64,000 nt of DNA, from contig NZ_JACCJZ010000020.1 in assembly GCF_013425765.1 (NCBI RefSeq), positions 830,295-894,294 of the forward strand. The letters are read 5' to 3'. A program made the translations under genes and the position numbers. The notes under the pieces were generated by a model, which saw nothing but the letters and a program-made list of their open reading frames with translations, ran no database searches and was not told the origin of the DNA. Below, piece after piece: positions 19,337 through 27,507 of this stretch (position 1 is its first letter; every line of letters begins with the position of its first letter). This DNA comes from Luteimonas deserti. GTDB taxonomy: Bacteria > Pseudomonadota > Gammaproteobacteria > Xanthomonadales > Xanthomonadaceae.

Positions 19337-21616
19337 TCATTCCACCGTCGCGGTCAGCAGTTTTTCCGGCTCGGCGAAGGTCTCGACGGTGAGCTCGCCG
19401 TCCTCCACGTCCACGACCACCCGCCCGCCGCCGGCGAGCTTGCCGAACAAGAGCTCGTCGGCCAGACGACGCTTGATGCGGTCCTGGATCACGCGTGCCA
19501 TCGGGCGTGCGCCCATCTGCGGATCGAACCCGTGCTGCGCCAGCCAGTCGCGCGCGGCCGGAGATGCACTGAGCGCGACATTCTTGTCGTGCAGCTGGCT
19601 CTCCAGCTCGATCATGAACTTGTCCACGACACGCAGGATATGGTCGAAGCCGAGCGACTGGAACTGCACCACCGCGTCGAGCCGGTTGCGGAACTCGGGC
19701 GAAAACGCCTTGCGGATCACTTCCATCGCATCGCTGCTGTGGTCCTGGCGCATGAACCCGATGGAGCGCCGCGACGCGAGCGTGGCACCGGCATTGGTCG
19801 TCATCACCAGGATCACGTTGCGGAAGTTCGCCTCGCGGCCGTTGGTGTCGGTGAGCACGCCGCGATCCATCACCTGCAACAGGATGTTGAAGATGTCCGG
19901 ATGCGCCTTCTCGACCTCGTCGAGCAGCAGCACGCAGTGTGGCGTCTTGACGACCTTCTCGGTCAGCAGGCCGCCCTGGTCGAAACCGACGTAGCCCGGA
20001 GGCGCACCGATCAACCGGCTGATGGAGTGCGCCTCCATGTATTCCGACATGTCGAAACGGACCAGTTCGATGCCGAGTTGCAGCGCGAGCTGCCGCGTGA
20101 CCTCGGTCTTGCCCACGCCCGTCGGGCCAGCGAACAGGAAGTTGCCGATCGGCTTGTCCGGATTGCCGAGCCCCGAGCGCGCCAGCTTGATCGCCGAGGT
20201 GAGGGTCTCGATGGCCGGGTCCTGGCCGAAGATCACCATCTTCAGGTTGCGCTCGAGATGCTCCAGCACGTCCTTGTCGGTCGCGCTGACCTGCTTGGCC
20301 GGAATGCGCGCCATCTTGGCCACGATCGTCTCGACCTCCTCGACATCGATCAGCGCCTTGCGCACGCCCTCGGGGAGCAGGCGCTGACGTGCGCCCGCTT
20401 CGTCGATGACGTCGATGGCCTTGTCCGGCAGCAGGCGGTCGGCGATGTGCTTGACCGACAGGTCGACCGCCGCCTGCAGCGCCTCGTCGGCGTAGGTGAC
20501 GTCGTGGTGTGCCTCGTAGCGTGGCTTGAGGCCCTGCAGGATCTGGAAGGTCTCGCTGACGGTGGGCTCGACGATGTCGATCTTCTGGAAGCGCCGCGCC
20601 AGTGCGCGGTCCTTTTCGAAAATCCCACGGTATTCCTGGAAGGTGGTCGAGCCGATGCAACGCAGCTCGCCCGAGGACAATGCGGGCTTGATCAGGTTCG
20701 ACGCATCCATCGTGCCGCCCGACGCCGAGCCGGCACCGATGATGGTGTGGATCTCGTCGATGAACAGGATCGCGCCCGGATGCTTGCGGATGGCGGCGAG
20801 CACGGCCTTGAGGCGCTTCTCGAAATCGCCTCGATACTTGGTTCCGGCCACGAGCGCACCGAGGTCGAGCGAGTAGATCGTCGCGCCGTTGAGCACCTCC
20901 GGCACTTCGCCATCGACGATACGCTTGGCCAGGCCCTCCGCGATGGCGGTCTTGCCGACGCCCGCCTCGCCGACGTACAGCGGATTGTTCTTGCGGCGGC
21001 GGCACAGCACCTGGATCGTGCGCTCCACTTCCTCCGCGCGGCCCACGAGCGGATCGATCCGCCCGTCGCGCGCCGCGGCGTTGAGGTCGCTCGCGTACTC
21101 GGCCAGCGCATCACCCTTCGCATCGCTGTCGCCTTCACGAGCGGCACCCGCGTCCTCGTGGCTGCTCTCCGGCTCGTCACCGCCGGTCTTGGCGATGCCG
21201 TGGGACAGGTAATTGACCACGTCCAGCCGGCTGACATCCTGCTGGTTGAGGTAGTAGACCGCGTGCGAGTCCTTTTCGCCGAAGATCGCCACCAGAACGT
21301 TCGCCCCGGTGACCTCCTTCTTGCCGGAGGACTGGACGTGATAGACCGCCCGTTGCAGCACACGCTGGAAACCCAAGGTGGGCTGGGTGTCACGGGTATC
21401 GTCGTCCGCGAGTTTGGTGACCGAAGTCAGGATGGCCTGTTCCAGATCACTGCGCAGACGGACGAAGTCGGCGCCGGTGGCCTTGAGGACCGATTCGGCC
21501 GAGGGATTTTCGAGCAGGGCAAGCAGCAGGTGCTCGACGGTCATGTACTCGTCGCGGGCCTCGCGGGCGCGCTTGTAGCACTGGCCGATGGTGAACTCGA
21601 GATCTTTACTGAACAT
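19337..21616 (-). CDS. clpA: ATP-dependent Clp protease ATP-binding subunit ClpA
   Basis: ClpA, 759 residues, is the double-AAA+ unfoldase that feeds ClpP. The N-domain ([20 protein letters not shown]) binds ClpS. The first ATPase module has GEAGVGKTA and [14 protein letters not shown]; the second has [10 protein letters not shown] and [12 protein letters not shown]. The ClpP-docking tripeptide appears as IGF in [10 protein letters not shown]. The length is normal. It lies 80 bases downstream of clpS in the same orientation, the conserved clpS-clpA operon. Confidence 0.97.
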   Translation of the reverse strand: MFSKDLEFTIGQCYKRAREARDEYMTVEHLLLALLENPSAESVLKATGADFVRLRSDLEQAILTSVTKLADDDTRDTQPTLGFQRVLQRAVYHVQSSGKKEVTGANVLVAIFGEKDSHAVYYLNQQDVSRLDVVNYLSHGIAKTGGDEPESSHEDAGAAREGDSDAKGDALAEYASDLNAAARDGRIDPLVGRAEEVERTIQVLCRRRKNNPLYVGEAGVGKTAIAEGLAKRIVDGEVPEVLNGATIYSLDLGALVAGTKYRGDFEKRLKAVLAAIRKHPGAILFIDEIHTIIGAGSASGGTMDASNLIKPALSSGELRCIGSTTFQEYRGIFEKDRALARRFQKIDIVEPTVSETFQILQGLKPRYEAHHDVTYADEALQAAVDLSVKHIADRLLPDKAIDVIDEAGARQRLLPEGVRKALIDVEEVETIVAKMARIPAKQVSATDKDVLEHLERNLKMVIFGQDPAIETLTSAIKLARSGLGNPDKPIGNFLFAGPTGVGKTEVTRQLALQLGIELVRFDMSEYMEAHSISRLIGAPPGYVGFDQGGLLTEKVVKTPHCVLLLDEVEKAHPDIFNILLQVMDRGVLTDTNGREANFRNVILVMTTNAGATLASRRSIGFMRQDHSSDAMEVIRKAFSPEFRNRLDAVVQFQSLGFDHILRVVDKFMIELESQLHDKNVALSASPAARDWLAQHGFDPQMGARPMARVIQDRIKRRLADELLFGKLAGGGRVVVDVEDGELTVETFAEPEKLLTATVE

Positions 21617-21696
21617 GGGGCGGATGCCTCCGGATGCGCTGCAACCCTGGATGGGGTCCCGGACCCGGTATTTCCATCCCCGTCCCCGGGACCTGT

Positions 21697-22017
21697 TTAG
21701 GCCTTTTCCATCGTGCAGAGCAAGGGGTGAAGGTTGAGTCGTGCGTATTCGTTCACTTGTGCCACCTTCGACTCCGCCACCTCGCGGCTGTAGACCCCGC
21801 AGACACCGCGGCCGCGGGTGTGGACGTGCAGCATGACCTGGGTGGCCCGCTCGATGTCCAGCGCGAAAAACCGGATCAGCACCTCGACCACGAAATCCAT
21901 CGGGGTGTAGTCGTCATTGAGCAGAAGCACCGAATACAGCGGCGGCGGCGCCACCTCCGGCCTGCTGGTCGCGACGGCGGTGCTGTGGTCGTGCTCGTGT
22001 TCGTGCTTGCGGCTCAT
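21697..22017 (-). CDS. clpS: ATP-dependent Clp protease adaptor ClpS
   Basis: ClpS, 106 residues, recognises N-degron substrates and delivers them to ClpAP. After a histidine-rich tail ([12 protein letters not shown]) comes the ClpS core [20 protein letters not shown], with the conserved NDDYTPM loop that binds the N-end residue, then [17 protein letters not shown]. The ATG at 22017 was chosen because the conserved domain has its usual N-terminal extension from there. A perfect TATAAT ends six bases before that ATG, so the mRNA may be leaderless. Aat, encoded upstream in the same block, makes its substrates. Confidence 0.96.
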   Translation of the reverse strand: MSRKHEHEHDHSTAVATSRPEVAPPPLYSVLLLNDDYTPMDFVVEVLIRFFALDIERATQVMLHVHTRGRGVCGVYSREVAESKVAQVNEYARLNLHPLLCTMEKA

Positions 22018-22023
22018 GCGGCA

Positions 22024-22029
22024 ATTATA
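22024..22029 (-). promoter_or_regulatory. TATAAT -10 box of clpS, predicted leaderless start
   Basis: On the reverse strand TATAAT (22029-22024) is followed by six bases (TGCCGC) and then the clpS ATG. RNA polymerase usually starts about seven bases after the -10 box, which is the A of the ATG. No good -35 is visible at 16-18 bases. Confidence 0.5.
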
Positions 22030-22111
22030 AGGGCCGCTCCGCCAGCGCGCGGATGGACGCGCCCGGGGGGTGGGGTCAGAATCGCGTTCCATCCTGCCCG
22101 CGGGCGTACGC

Positions 22112-22639
22112 ATGTCTCTTTCCAGCCGCTCCGCCCTCGCACTCGTCCTGGTCATGGTCGCGGCAGGCGCGTGCGCGACGACTGCGGTCGCGGAGAACCG
22201 CGCGAGCCCGGCAACGGCGACAGGACCAGCGGCCGGTGACGCCACCCTGGCCGCGCGCCTGGACACGCGCGAGGTGCGTTACGAACGCGATCCCGACGGC
22301 GACTACAGGGTGGTGTTCGCGTGGCAGCAGGAAGGCCGCTCGCAGGTCGCGTTCGTGTCGGGACGCGCGCACGTCTTCGGCGACAGCGCGGTGCGCGAGG
22401 TCTTCTCGCCCGCGGCGCGGGTGCCTGCTGGCGGGTTCGGGGCGGAGCGCAGCGACATGCTGCTGCGCGACAGCCAGAGCAATGTGCTCGGCGCCTGGGA
22501 GGTCGCCGGCGACGTGCTGTTCTATGTGATCAAGCTGCACGACGACGCCGATGGCGCGCGCCTCGAGCAGGCGCTGGAGGCGGCCGCCCAGCTCGCCGAC
22601 GACATGGAGCTGCGGTTGACGGGCGAGGACAGGCTGTGA
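22112..22639 (+). CDS. Secreted protein, possibly YbjN-like
   Basis: This 175-residue product starts with a Sec signal ([20 protein letters not shown]); a cysteine follows at AGACAT but the lipobox is poor. The mature region has a beta-rich pattern ([20 protein letters not shown], then [10 protein letters not shown]) and helices ([19 protein letters not shown]). This resembles the YbjN sensory-transduction-like fold, but the assignment is weak. The ATG at 22112 begins the signal peptide. It is divergent from clpS and overlaps nudJ by four bases (GTGA), so it probably co-transcribes with nudJ-mnmA. Confidence 0.65.
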   Translation: MSLSSRSALALVLVMVAAGACATTAVAENRASPATATGPAAGDATLAARLDTREVRYERDPDGDYRVVFAWQQEGRSQVAFVSGRAHVFGDSAVREVFSPAARVPAGGFGAERSDMLLRDSQSNVLGAWEVAGDVLFYVIKLHDDADGARLEQALEAAAQLADDMELRLTGEDRL

Positions 22640-23115
22640 GCCTGCGCAGCGGCCGGTTCTGGCAACCGGATGTCACCGTCGCCACCGTGGTGATCCGCGA
22701 CGGCCGTGTGCTGTGTGTCGAGGAGCGGGTCGAGGGTCGGCTGGTCCTGAACCAGCCGGCCGGTCATCTCGAGCCGGATGAATCCCTGGTGGACGCCGCG
22801 GTGCGCGAGACGCTCGAAGAGACGGGCTGGACGGTCGAGCTCACGGGATTCGTGGGCGCCTACCAGTGGACCGCCCCGCCGCGACCGGGCGAGGACAGCG
22901 GACGCCAGTACCTGCGTTTCGCATTCGTCGCCCGGCCGCTGTCCCACGACGAAACGCGGGATCTCGACGAAGGCATCGAGCGGGCCCTGTGGCTTTCGCC
23001 CTCGGAACTGCGTGCCCTGGACGACCGGCACCGCAGCCCGCTGGTATGGACGGTGGTGGCGGACTGCCTGGCCGGCCAGCGCGTGCCGCTGGCCCTGCTC
23101 CAGCAGGTGCGATGA
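22636..23115 (+). CDS. nudJ: NUDIX hydrolase, NudJ-type phosphatase
   Basis: This 159-residue protein has a complete NUDIX box, [23 protein letters not shown]. The N-terminal [23 protein letters not shown] and downstream [11 protein letters not shown] match NudJ, which hydrolyses thiamine pyrophosphate precursors and nucleoside diphosphates or triphosphates in E. coli. The GTG start overlaps the upstream stop and the stop overlaps the mnmA start. The order nudJ-mnmA-hflD is the same as in E. coli, which supports orthology. Confidence 0.88.
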   Translation: MSLRSGRFWQPDVTVATVVIRDGRVLCVEERVEGRLVLNQPAGHLEPDESLVDAAVRETLEETGWTVELTGFVGAYQWTAPPRPGEDSGRQYLRFAFVARPLSHDETRDLDEGIERALWLSPSELRALDDRHRSPLVWTVVADCLAGQRVPLALLQQVR

Positions 23116-24224
23116 GCACACCGGATGTCATGGTGGGGCTCTCGGGCGGCGTCGACTCGTCCGTCGCGGCCCTGCTGCTGCGCGACGCGGGCGTACCGCT
23201 GGCGGGACTCTTCATGCAGAACTGGGCCGACGACGGAAGCGGCGACTGCCGTGCCGAGGACGACCGCCGTGACGCCGTGGCCGTCGCCGGCAGGCTCGGC
23301 GTCCCGATCCACTTCCGGGATTTTTCCCGCGAGTACTGGGACGGGGTGTTCGCGCATTTCATCGACGAGTACGCCGCCGGGCGGACGCCCAACCCGGACG
23401 TGCTGTGCAATCGCGAGATCAAGTTCAAGTATTTCCTGGATGCGGCACACGCGCTCGGCGCGTCGCGCATCGCGACCGGGCATTACGCCCGGATCGACCG
23501 GGCCGGGGGGCGTTGGCGGCTGCTGCGCGCGCAGGACACGGGCAAGGACCAGAGCTATTTCCTGCACCAGCTCGGCCAGGCGCAGCTCGCCGCAACGCTG
23601 TTTCCGCTGGGCGACCTGCCCAAGTCCGAGGTACGCGAACGCGCGCGCGCGGCCGGGCTGCAGACCGCCGAGAAGAAGGACTCCACCGGCATCTGCTTCA
23701 TCGGCGAGCGCGATTTCCGCACGTTCCTCTCGCGCTATGTGCCCGCCCGCGAAGGCGAGATCCGCACGCCCGACGGGCGCGTGGTGGGCCGTCATCCGGG
23801 CGTGTTCTATTTCACCCTCGGCCAGCGCGAGGGCCTGCAGCTCGGCGGCGTGCGGGGCTTCGCGGCGGCGCCCTGGTACGTGGTGGACAAGCGGGTGGAG
23901 GACAACGTGCTGGTGGTGGACCAGGCCCGCGACAGCCGCTGGCTGATGTCGCGCACCACCTGGACCGCCGCCGCGCACTGGATTGCAGGCGCGCCACCGG
24001 CGCCGCGTTTCGAGGCGCTGGCGCAGACCCGCTACCGTCAGACCGCCGAGCCCGCCAGCGTCGAAGTCCGGGATGACGGCAGCCTGCGTGTCGCCTTCGT
24101 ACGGCCGCAGCGGGCGGTGACGCCGGGCCAGTCGCTGGTGCTTTACCTGGGCGAGGAATGCCTCGGCGGCGCGGTGATCGAGCGCTGCGACGCGCCTTGC
24201 GATCCCGGCGCGGCGGGCGGCTGA
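23112..24224 (+). CDS. mnmA: tRNA-specific 2-thiouridylase MnmA
   Basis: MnmA, 370 residues, thiolates U34 of tRNA Lys, Glu and Gln using ATP and sulphur from the Tus relay. The PP-loop is [12 protein letters not shown]. The tRNA- and target-binding segment is [13 protein letters not shown] with the first catalytic cysteine, and the second cysteine lies in [13 protein letters not shown]. The C-terminal beta domain has [19 protein letters not shown]. The ATG overlaps the nudJ stop by four bases. Confidence 0.97.
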   Translation: MSTPDVMVGLSGGVDSSVAALLLRDAGVPLAGLFMQNWADDGSGDCRAEDDRRDAVAVAGRLGVPIHFRDFSREYWDGVFAHFIDEYAAGRTPNPDVLCNREIKFKYFLDAAHALGASRIATGHYARIDRAGGRWRLLRAQDTGKDQSYFLHQLGQAQLAATLFPLGDLPKSEVRERARAAGLQTAEKKDSTGICFIGERDFRTFLSRYVPAREGEIRTPDGRVVGRHPGVFYFTLGQREGLQLGGVRGFAAAPWYVVDKRVEDNVLVVDQARDSRWLMSRTTWTAAAHWIAGAPPAPRFEALAQTRYRQTAEPASVEVRDDGSLRVAFVRPQRAVTPGQSLVLYLGEECLGGAVIERCDAPCDPGAAGG

Positions 24225-24257
24225 ACCGCGCGCACGGATCGGCACGCGGTCAGCGGG

Positions 24258-24263
24258 TAAACT
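24258..24263 (+). promoter_or_regulatory. -10 box of hflD, predicted leaderless start
   Basis: TAAACT (24258-24263) is followed by six bases (CCGCAC) and the hflD ATG at 24270, the same spacing as at clpS. No ribosome site precedes this ATG. Confidence 0.4.
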
Positions 24264-24269
24264 CCGCAC

Positions 24270-24881
24270 ATGAGCAATCCGATCGACGACCGGGTCCTGG
24301 CGCTGGCCGCGCTGGCCCAGGCCCTTCAGCAGGTTCGCACCACCGCCGAGTCCGGCCAGTCGCGCAGCGACGCCGCCGGAACGGTCATCGCCAGTGTGTT
24401 CCGCATCGACGCCGATTCCGTGGCCGACGTCTATGGCGGCGTGCCACGCCTGCATCCGGGGCTGCGCCTGCTGCGCGACATCCTGACCCGGCAGCAGTCC
24501 GACGACGGCGTCGCCAAACTGGCGATGTCCGTGCTGCGCCTCGAACGCCGCTTTTCCGACGAGCCGGACGTCATCGATGCGGTGGCCGACGGTGTGCGGC
24601 GCATCGCGCCCCGAGCCGAGGCCGAAGGCGCCACCCACCCGGACGTCCTCAACGCCCTGGGCGGCCTGTACGCCGAGACGATCAGCCAGCTGCGTCCGCG
24701 GGTGATGGTCCAGGGGGCCCCGCACTACCTCGGCCAGGCCAGCGTGGTCGCCGAGATCCGCGCCCTGCTCCTGGCCGCGGTCCGCGCGGCGGTCCTGTGG
24801 CGGCAGCTCGGTGGCAGCCAGTGGGAGCTGCTGCTCGGTCGCAGCCGGATGCTCGAGGCGATCGGGCGCATGGTGCCCTGA
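24270..24881 (+). CDS. hflD: High frequency lysogenization protein HflD homologue
   Basis: HflD, 203 residues, is a small all-helical peripheral membrane protein known in E. coli for binding the phage lambda CII activator; its cellular role is unclear. Family features are DRVLALAALAQALQQV at the start, a central RLHPGLRLLRDIL, and ALLLAAVRAAVLWRQLGG near the end, with VMVQGAPHYL. It follows mnmA by 45 bases, the E. coli order. Confidence 0.93.
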   Translation: MSNPIDDRVLALAALAQALQQVRTTAESGQSRSDAAGTVIASVFRIDADSVADVYGGVPRLHPGLRLLRDILTRQQSDDGVAKLAMSVLRLERRFSDEPDVIDAVADGVRRIAPRAEAEGATHPDVLNALGGLYAETISQLRPRVMVQGAPHYLGQASVVAEIRALLLAAVRAAVLWRQLGGSQWELLLGRSRMLEAIGRMVP

Positions 24882-24904
24882 GCGCTGCCGGCGACCCGAG
24901 GGGC

Positions 24905-24931
24905 TAAAGGCCCGCCCAGGGGTGCCGATAC
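24905..24931 (+). promoter_or_regulatory. Sigma-28 (FliA) promoter of the chemoreceptor gene
   Basis: TAAAGGCC (24905-24912), 11 bases, GCCGATAC (24924-24931). The E. coli FliA consensus is TAAAGTTT-N11-GCCGATAA. Seven bases (CGGGGAC) separate it from the GTG at 24939, so transcription would begin at or next to that codon. Confidence 0.8.
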
Positions 24932-24938
24932 CGGGGAC

Positions 24939-26156
24939 GTGAGAAATCCCCTGAGAGCGCCCATGTACGCACGCATCCTGATCCGCCTCGCCGCGCCACT
25001 CGCGCTGACCCTGCTGTTGCCGCTGGCGTTCGTCTTCGATTGGGCCGCGCCGGTGCGCTGGGCGATCCTGATCACCATGACCGCCAGCTGGCTCGGCATC
25101 GCCTTCTGGCTGGTCCGTCGCGAGGTCCGCCCGACGGCCGAGCACAGCCGGGCGATGAAGGAGCAGGACGAACTGCTGGGCGAGCTGCGCCAGTTCGTCG
25201 GCGCCGAGATCGAGGGCTCGCGAGTCGAGGTGGAACGTGCCCGTGAGCTGATCCGCCAGGCGGTCAGCGGCCTCGGCAGCAGTTTCGATGCGATGAACCG
25301 CAAGTCGCGCCAGCAGGCCCAGGCGATGAGCCGCCTGCTCGACCGTGCGGGTGACCAGGACGGCATGGGCGGCGCGGATGTTGCCCGTTTCGCCCAGCAC
25401 GCCAGCCAGCGGATGGAACAGCTGGTCGAGGCGCTGGAGCAGGTCAGCGGCCAGAGCGGCGTGACCGTGACCCACATCGACGAGATGGCCGGCCACCTCG
25501 ACGGCATCTTCGCCTTGCTCGAAGACGTGAAGTCGATCGCCGACCAGACCAACCTGCTCGCCCTCAACGCGGCGATCGAGGCGGCCCGCGCGGGCGAGGC
25601 CGGCCGCGGCTTCGCCGTGGTCGCCGACGAGGTGCGCAATCTCTCCGAACGCTCCACCGCGTTCAACGAGCAGATCCGCAAGCTGGCGCATTCGTCGAAG
25701 GAATCGATCGCCAAGGTCCGCGACACCGTCTCGGGCATGGCGTCGCGCGATCTCGACCGCTCGCGGGAAGCGCGCGCCGAAGCGGCCGGCATGCTCGAGC
25801 AGGTCGCGACCATCAACCGTTCGCTGGGCGACGGCATGCGCGAGATCTCCGAATGCGGGCGTTCGATCGACGCCAGCGTGACCGAGGCGGTGCGCGCGCT
25901 GCAGTTCGAGGACATCGCCACCCAGGCCCTGGGCGGTGTGCACACGCATCTGGAGCGCCTCAATGCGATCAACCGCGAGGCGATCGAGCTGCAGGACCTG
26001 CTGCGTCGCAACGGCGGGGTCTTCGACGAGGAGCTCACCAAGGCGCTGCAGCGGATCGGCCAGAGGCTGCGCGAGCTGCGCACGACCTGGGAACGCCCGC
26101 CGCACAAGCCCGTGACGCAGGATTCCATGGGCGCCGGCACCGTCGAACTCTTCTGA
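24939..26156 (+). CDS. Methyl-accepting chemotaxis protein without sensor domain
   Basis: This 405-residue chemoreceptor has two membrane segments near the N-terminus (about 14-33 and 41-60) with only a few residues between, so it has no periplasmic ligand domain. The hairpin tip that binds CheA/CheW is complete: [20 protein letters not shown], then [30 protein letters not shown] motif follows near the end, and the C-terminus is GAGTVELF. The start is the GTG at 24939 if the FliA-driven mRNA is leaderless; the ATG at 24963 with a weak GAGAG site is the alternative and removes eight residues. The promoter places it in the flagellar regulon. Confidence 0.9.
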   Translation: MRNPLRAPMYARILIRLAAPLALTLLLPLAFVFDWAAPVRWAILITMTASWLGIAFWLVRREVRPTAEHSRAMKEQDELLGELRQFVGAEIEGSRVEVERARELIRQAVSGLGSSFDAMNRKSRQQAQAMSRLLDRAGDQDGMGGADVARFAQHASQRMEQLVEALEQVSGQSGVTVTHIDEMAGHLDGIFALLEDVKSIADQTNLLALNAAIEAARAGEAGRGFAVVADEVRNLSERSTAFNEQIRKLAHSSKESIAKVRDTVSGMASRDLDRSREARAEAAGMLEQVATINRSLGDGMREISECGRSIDASVTEAVRALQFEDIATQALGGVHTHLERLNAINREAIELQDLLRRNGGVFDEELTKALQRIGQRLRELRTTWERPPHKPVTQDSMGAGTVELF

Positions 26157-26166
26157 TCGAAGACGC

Positions 26167-26412
26167 GTGGATCACCCCGCCTCCCCGGACATCGACCCGC
26201 ACGCCCCGGCTTCCGCCGGGGCATGCGCGTTGGTGCCGCCCGATGCCGGCAACGTGCGCCGGATCGGTGGCGACCTGCTCGACCAGCTGGAACTCGCCGG
26301 TCGCAGGGAGCTGCAGGCCCTGCTGGACGCAGTCGCGCCGGACGGCGCCCACGCGGCACCGCTGGACCCGGTCGAATCGGTGATCGCCTGGGACCTGGCG
26401 GCCGGCTTCTGA
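26167..26412 (+). CDS. Small acidic protein downstream of the chemoreceptor
   Basis: This 81-residue product starts at a GTG ten bases after the chemoreceptor stop, without a clear ribosome site. It is acidic and helical in the second half (RRIGGDLLDQLELAGRRELQ, ending ESVIAWDLAAGF), with no membrane segment. I do not recognise the family. The close spacing suggests co-transcription from the FliA promoter and perhaps a role with the receptor, but that is inference. Confidence 0.5.
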   Translation: MDHPASPDIDPHAPASAGACALVPPDAGNVRRIGGDLLDQLELAGRRELQALLDAVAPDGAHAAPLDPVESVIAWDLAAGF

Positions 26413-27507
26413 GCGATCGCGCCGCGGTTCGCTTGATCGGGACACGCGTCAGAAACCCAACATCGGGGCGGCATCGAGCCGGTTTTCCCGCGCGCCTTAT
26501 GTGCGGTGCAGAACGCGGCCTTGCAGACGGGCTGCAGTACGGAACGCGTGCAGGCAGGTTTCCGATACGCAGGGGCGGATGCGCTGGCGCCCGCCGGCGC
26601 GTGCGGTCTGCTCGCGGCGGCCGCAGAGATGCAGTTTGAGCGAACGGCACGCCCGGTCTTGATCCGACACGCCGCATGCGCGTGGAAGCGGCGGCAGTCT
26701 TGTGTCCGCGGATGACGGAGGCGGGTTCGACACCAGGAAGGGCGTGCGCAGCAAGGGCCGCGGCGGATGTCGAGGTTCGGGTGCGCCTTTCGCGAGGCCA
26801 CGGCTCCCTGCTGCAGCGGGGGGTGCTTCCATTACTTGAGCCAGGGCACCGTGCGGGGATACCGCGTCCACCTCGGAACGTGGCCTTGCGCGATCCCCTG
26901 CCCCGCCCAAGCTCGTACGCTTGAACCTGACGGTCGCAAGGCGCTACGCGCCCGCTGTGCCGGAATCGTGTCCAGCACCCCCGCGCGCGGCAGTCATTTC
27001 AAAGCCCGGCCGATGCCGGGTTGATGCAGGCCCGTCTGAACCGTCCGGCCACGCGAACTCGGGCAGGAGAATCCACGCGTGAGCGCGCCGGCCAGCGTCG
27101 CGACCGGACCGCACGAGGACGCGGCGCGCTGGATCCAGACCGGATTCCATGCAGCCGTGGCTCGCCGACGTCGCTGAACGCGGTCTCGCCGCCGACCGGC
27201 CGATGTGCACGCCGGGGCGCGGCGCGACACATCAGGCCCGCGCCATCATGAGCTCGATACCATCTGCGGAAGGCGCAGGCCGCGCACGGTCGATGGAGAC
27301 GGCGCGGGAAAGCAATCATTCGGCGTCGCGGCGTCGCGGCGTCCGGACGCCCGTCGTCAAAGGCAGGCTGCGCGGCCCCGCTCCGTACGTCAGTCGGTTG
27401 CGCTCGCGACCCGTCCACGCGTCGGACCACGCGGTCGGAAATAGGGCAGGTTCGACGATGCTCGCTGCGGGCCGCCGGTGCATCCGGTGGCGCACGCGGG
27501 TCGCCGA
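26413..27507. other. Long region without a supportable gene
   Basis: About 1.1 kb between the small protein gene and the convergent end of the EAL gene. Open frames are arginine/alanine/proline-rich, overlap on both strands and lack ribosome sites and family signatures. A short hairpin (CCCGGC-CGAT-GCCGGG, about 27005-27020) is present. No RNA gene was recognised. Confidence 0.45.

Noticed and set aside
19532..21700. Open frame of about 720 codons on the plus strand opposite clpA
   Set aside because: Antisense shadow of clpA; no ribosome site or family signature.
22860..26105. Minus-strand open frame of about 1080 codons opposite nudJ, mnmA, hflD and the chemoreceptor
   Set aside because: Antisense to four well-supported genes; no recognisable domain.
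26440..27500. Several overlapping open frames of 60-150 codons
   Set aside because: Arginine- and alanine-rich, no starts with ribosome sites, no family signature; typical chance frames in GC-rich DNA.
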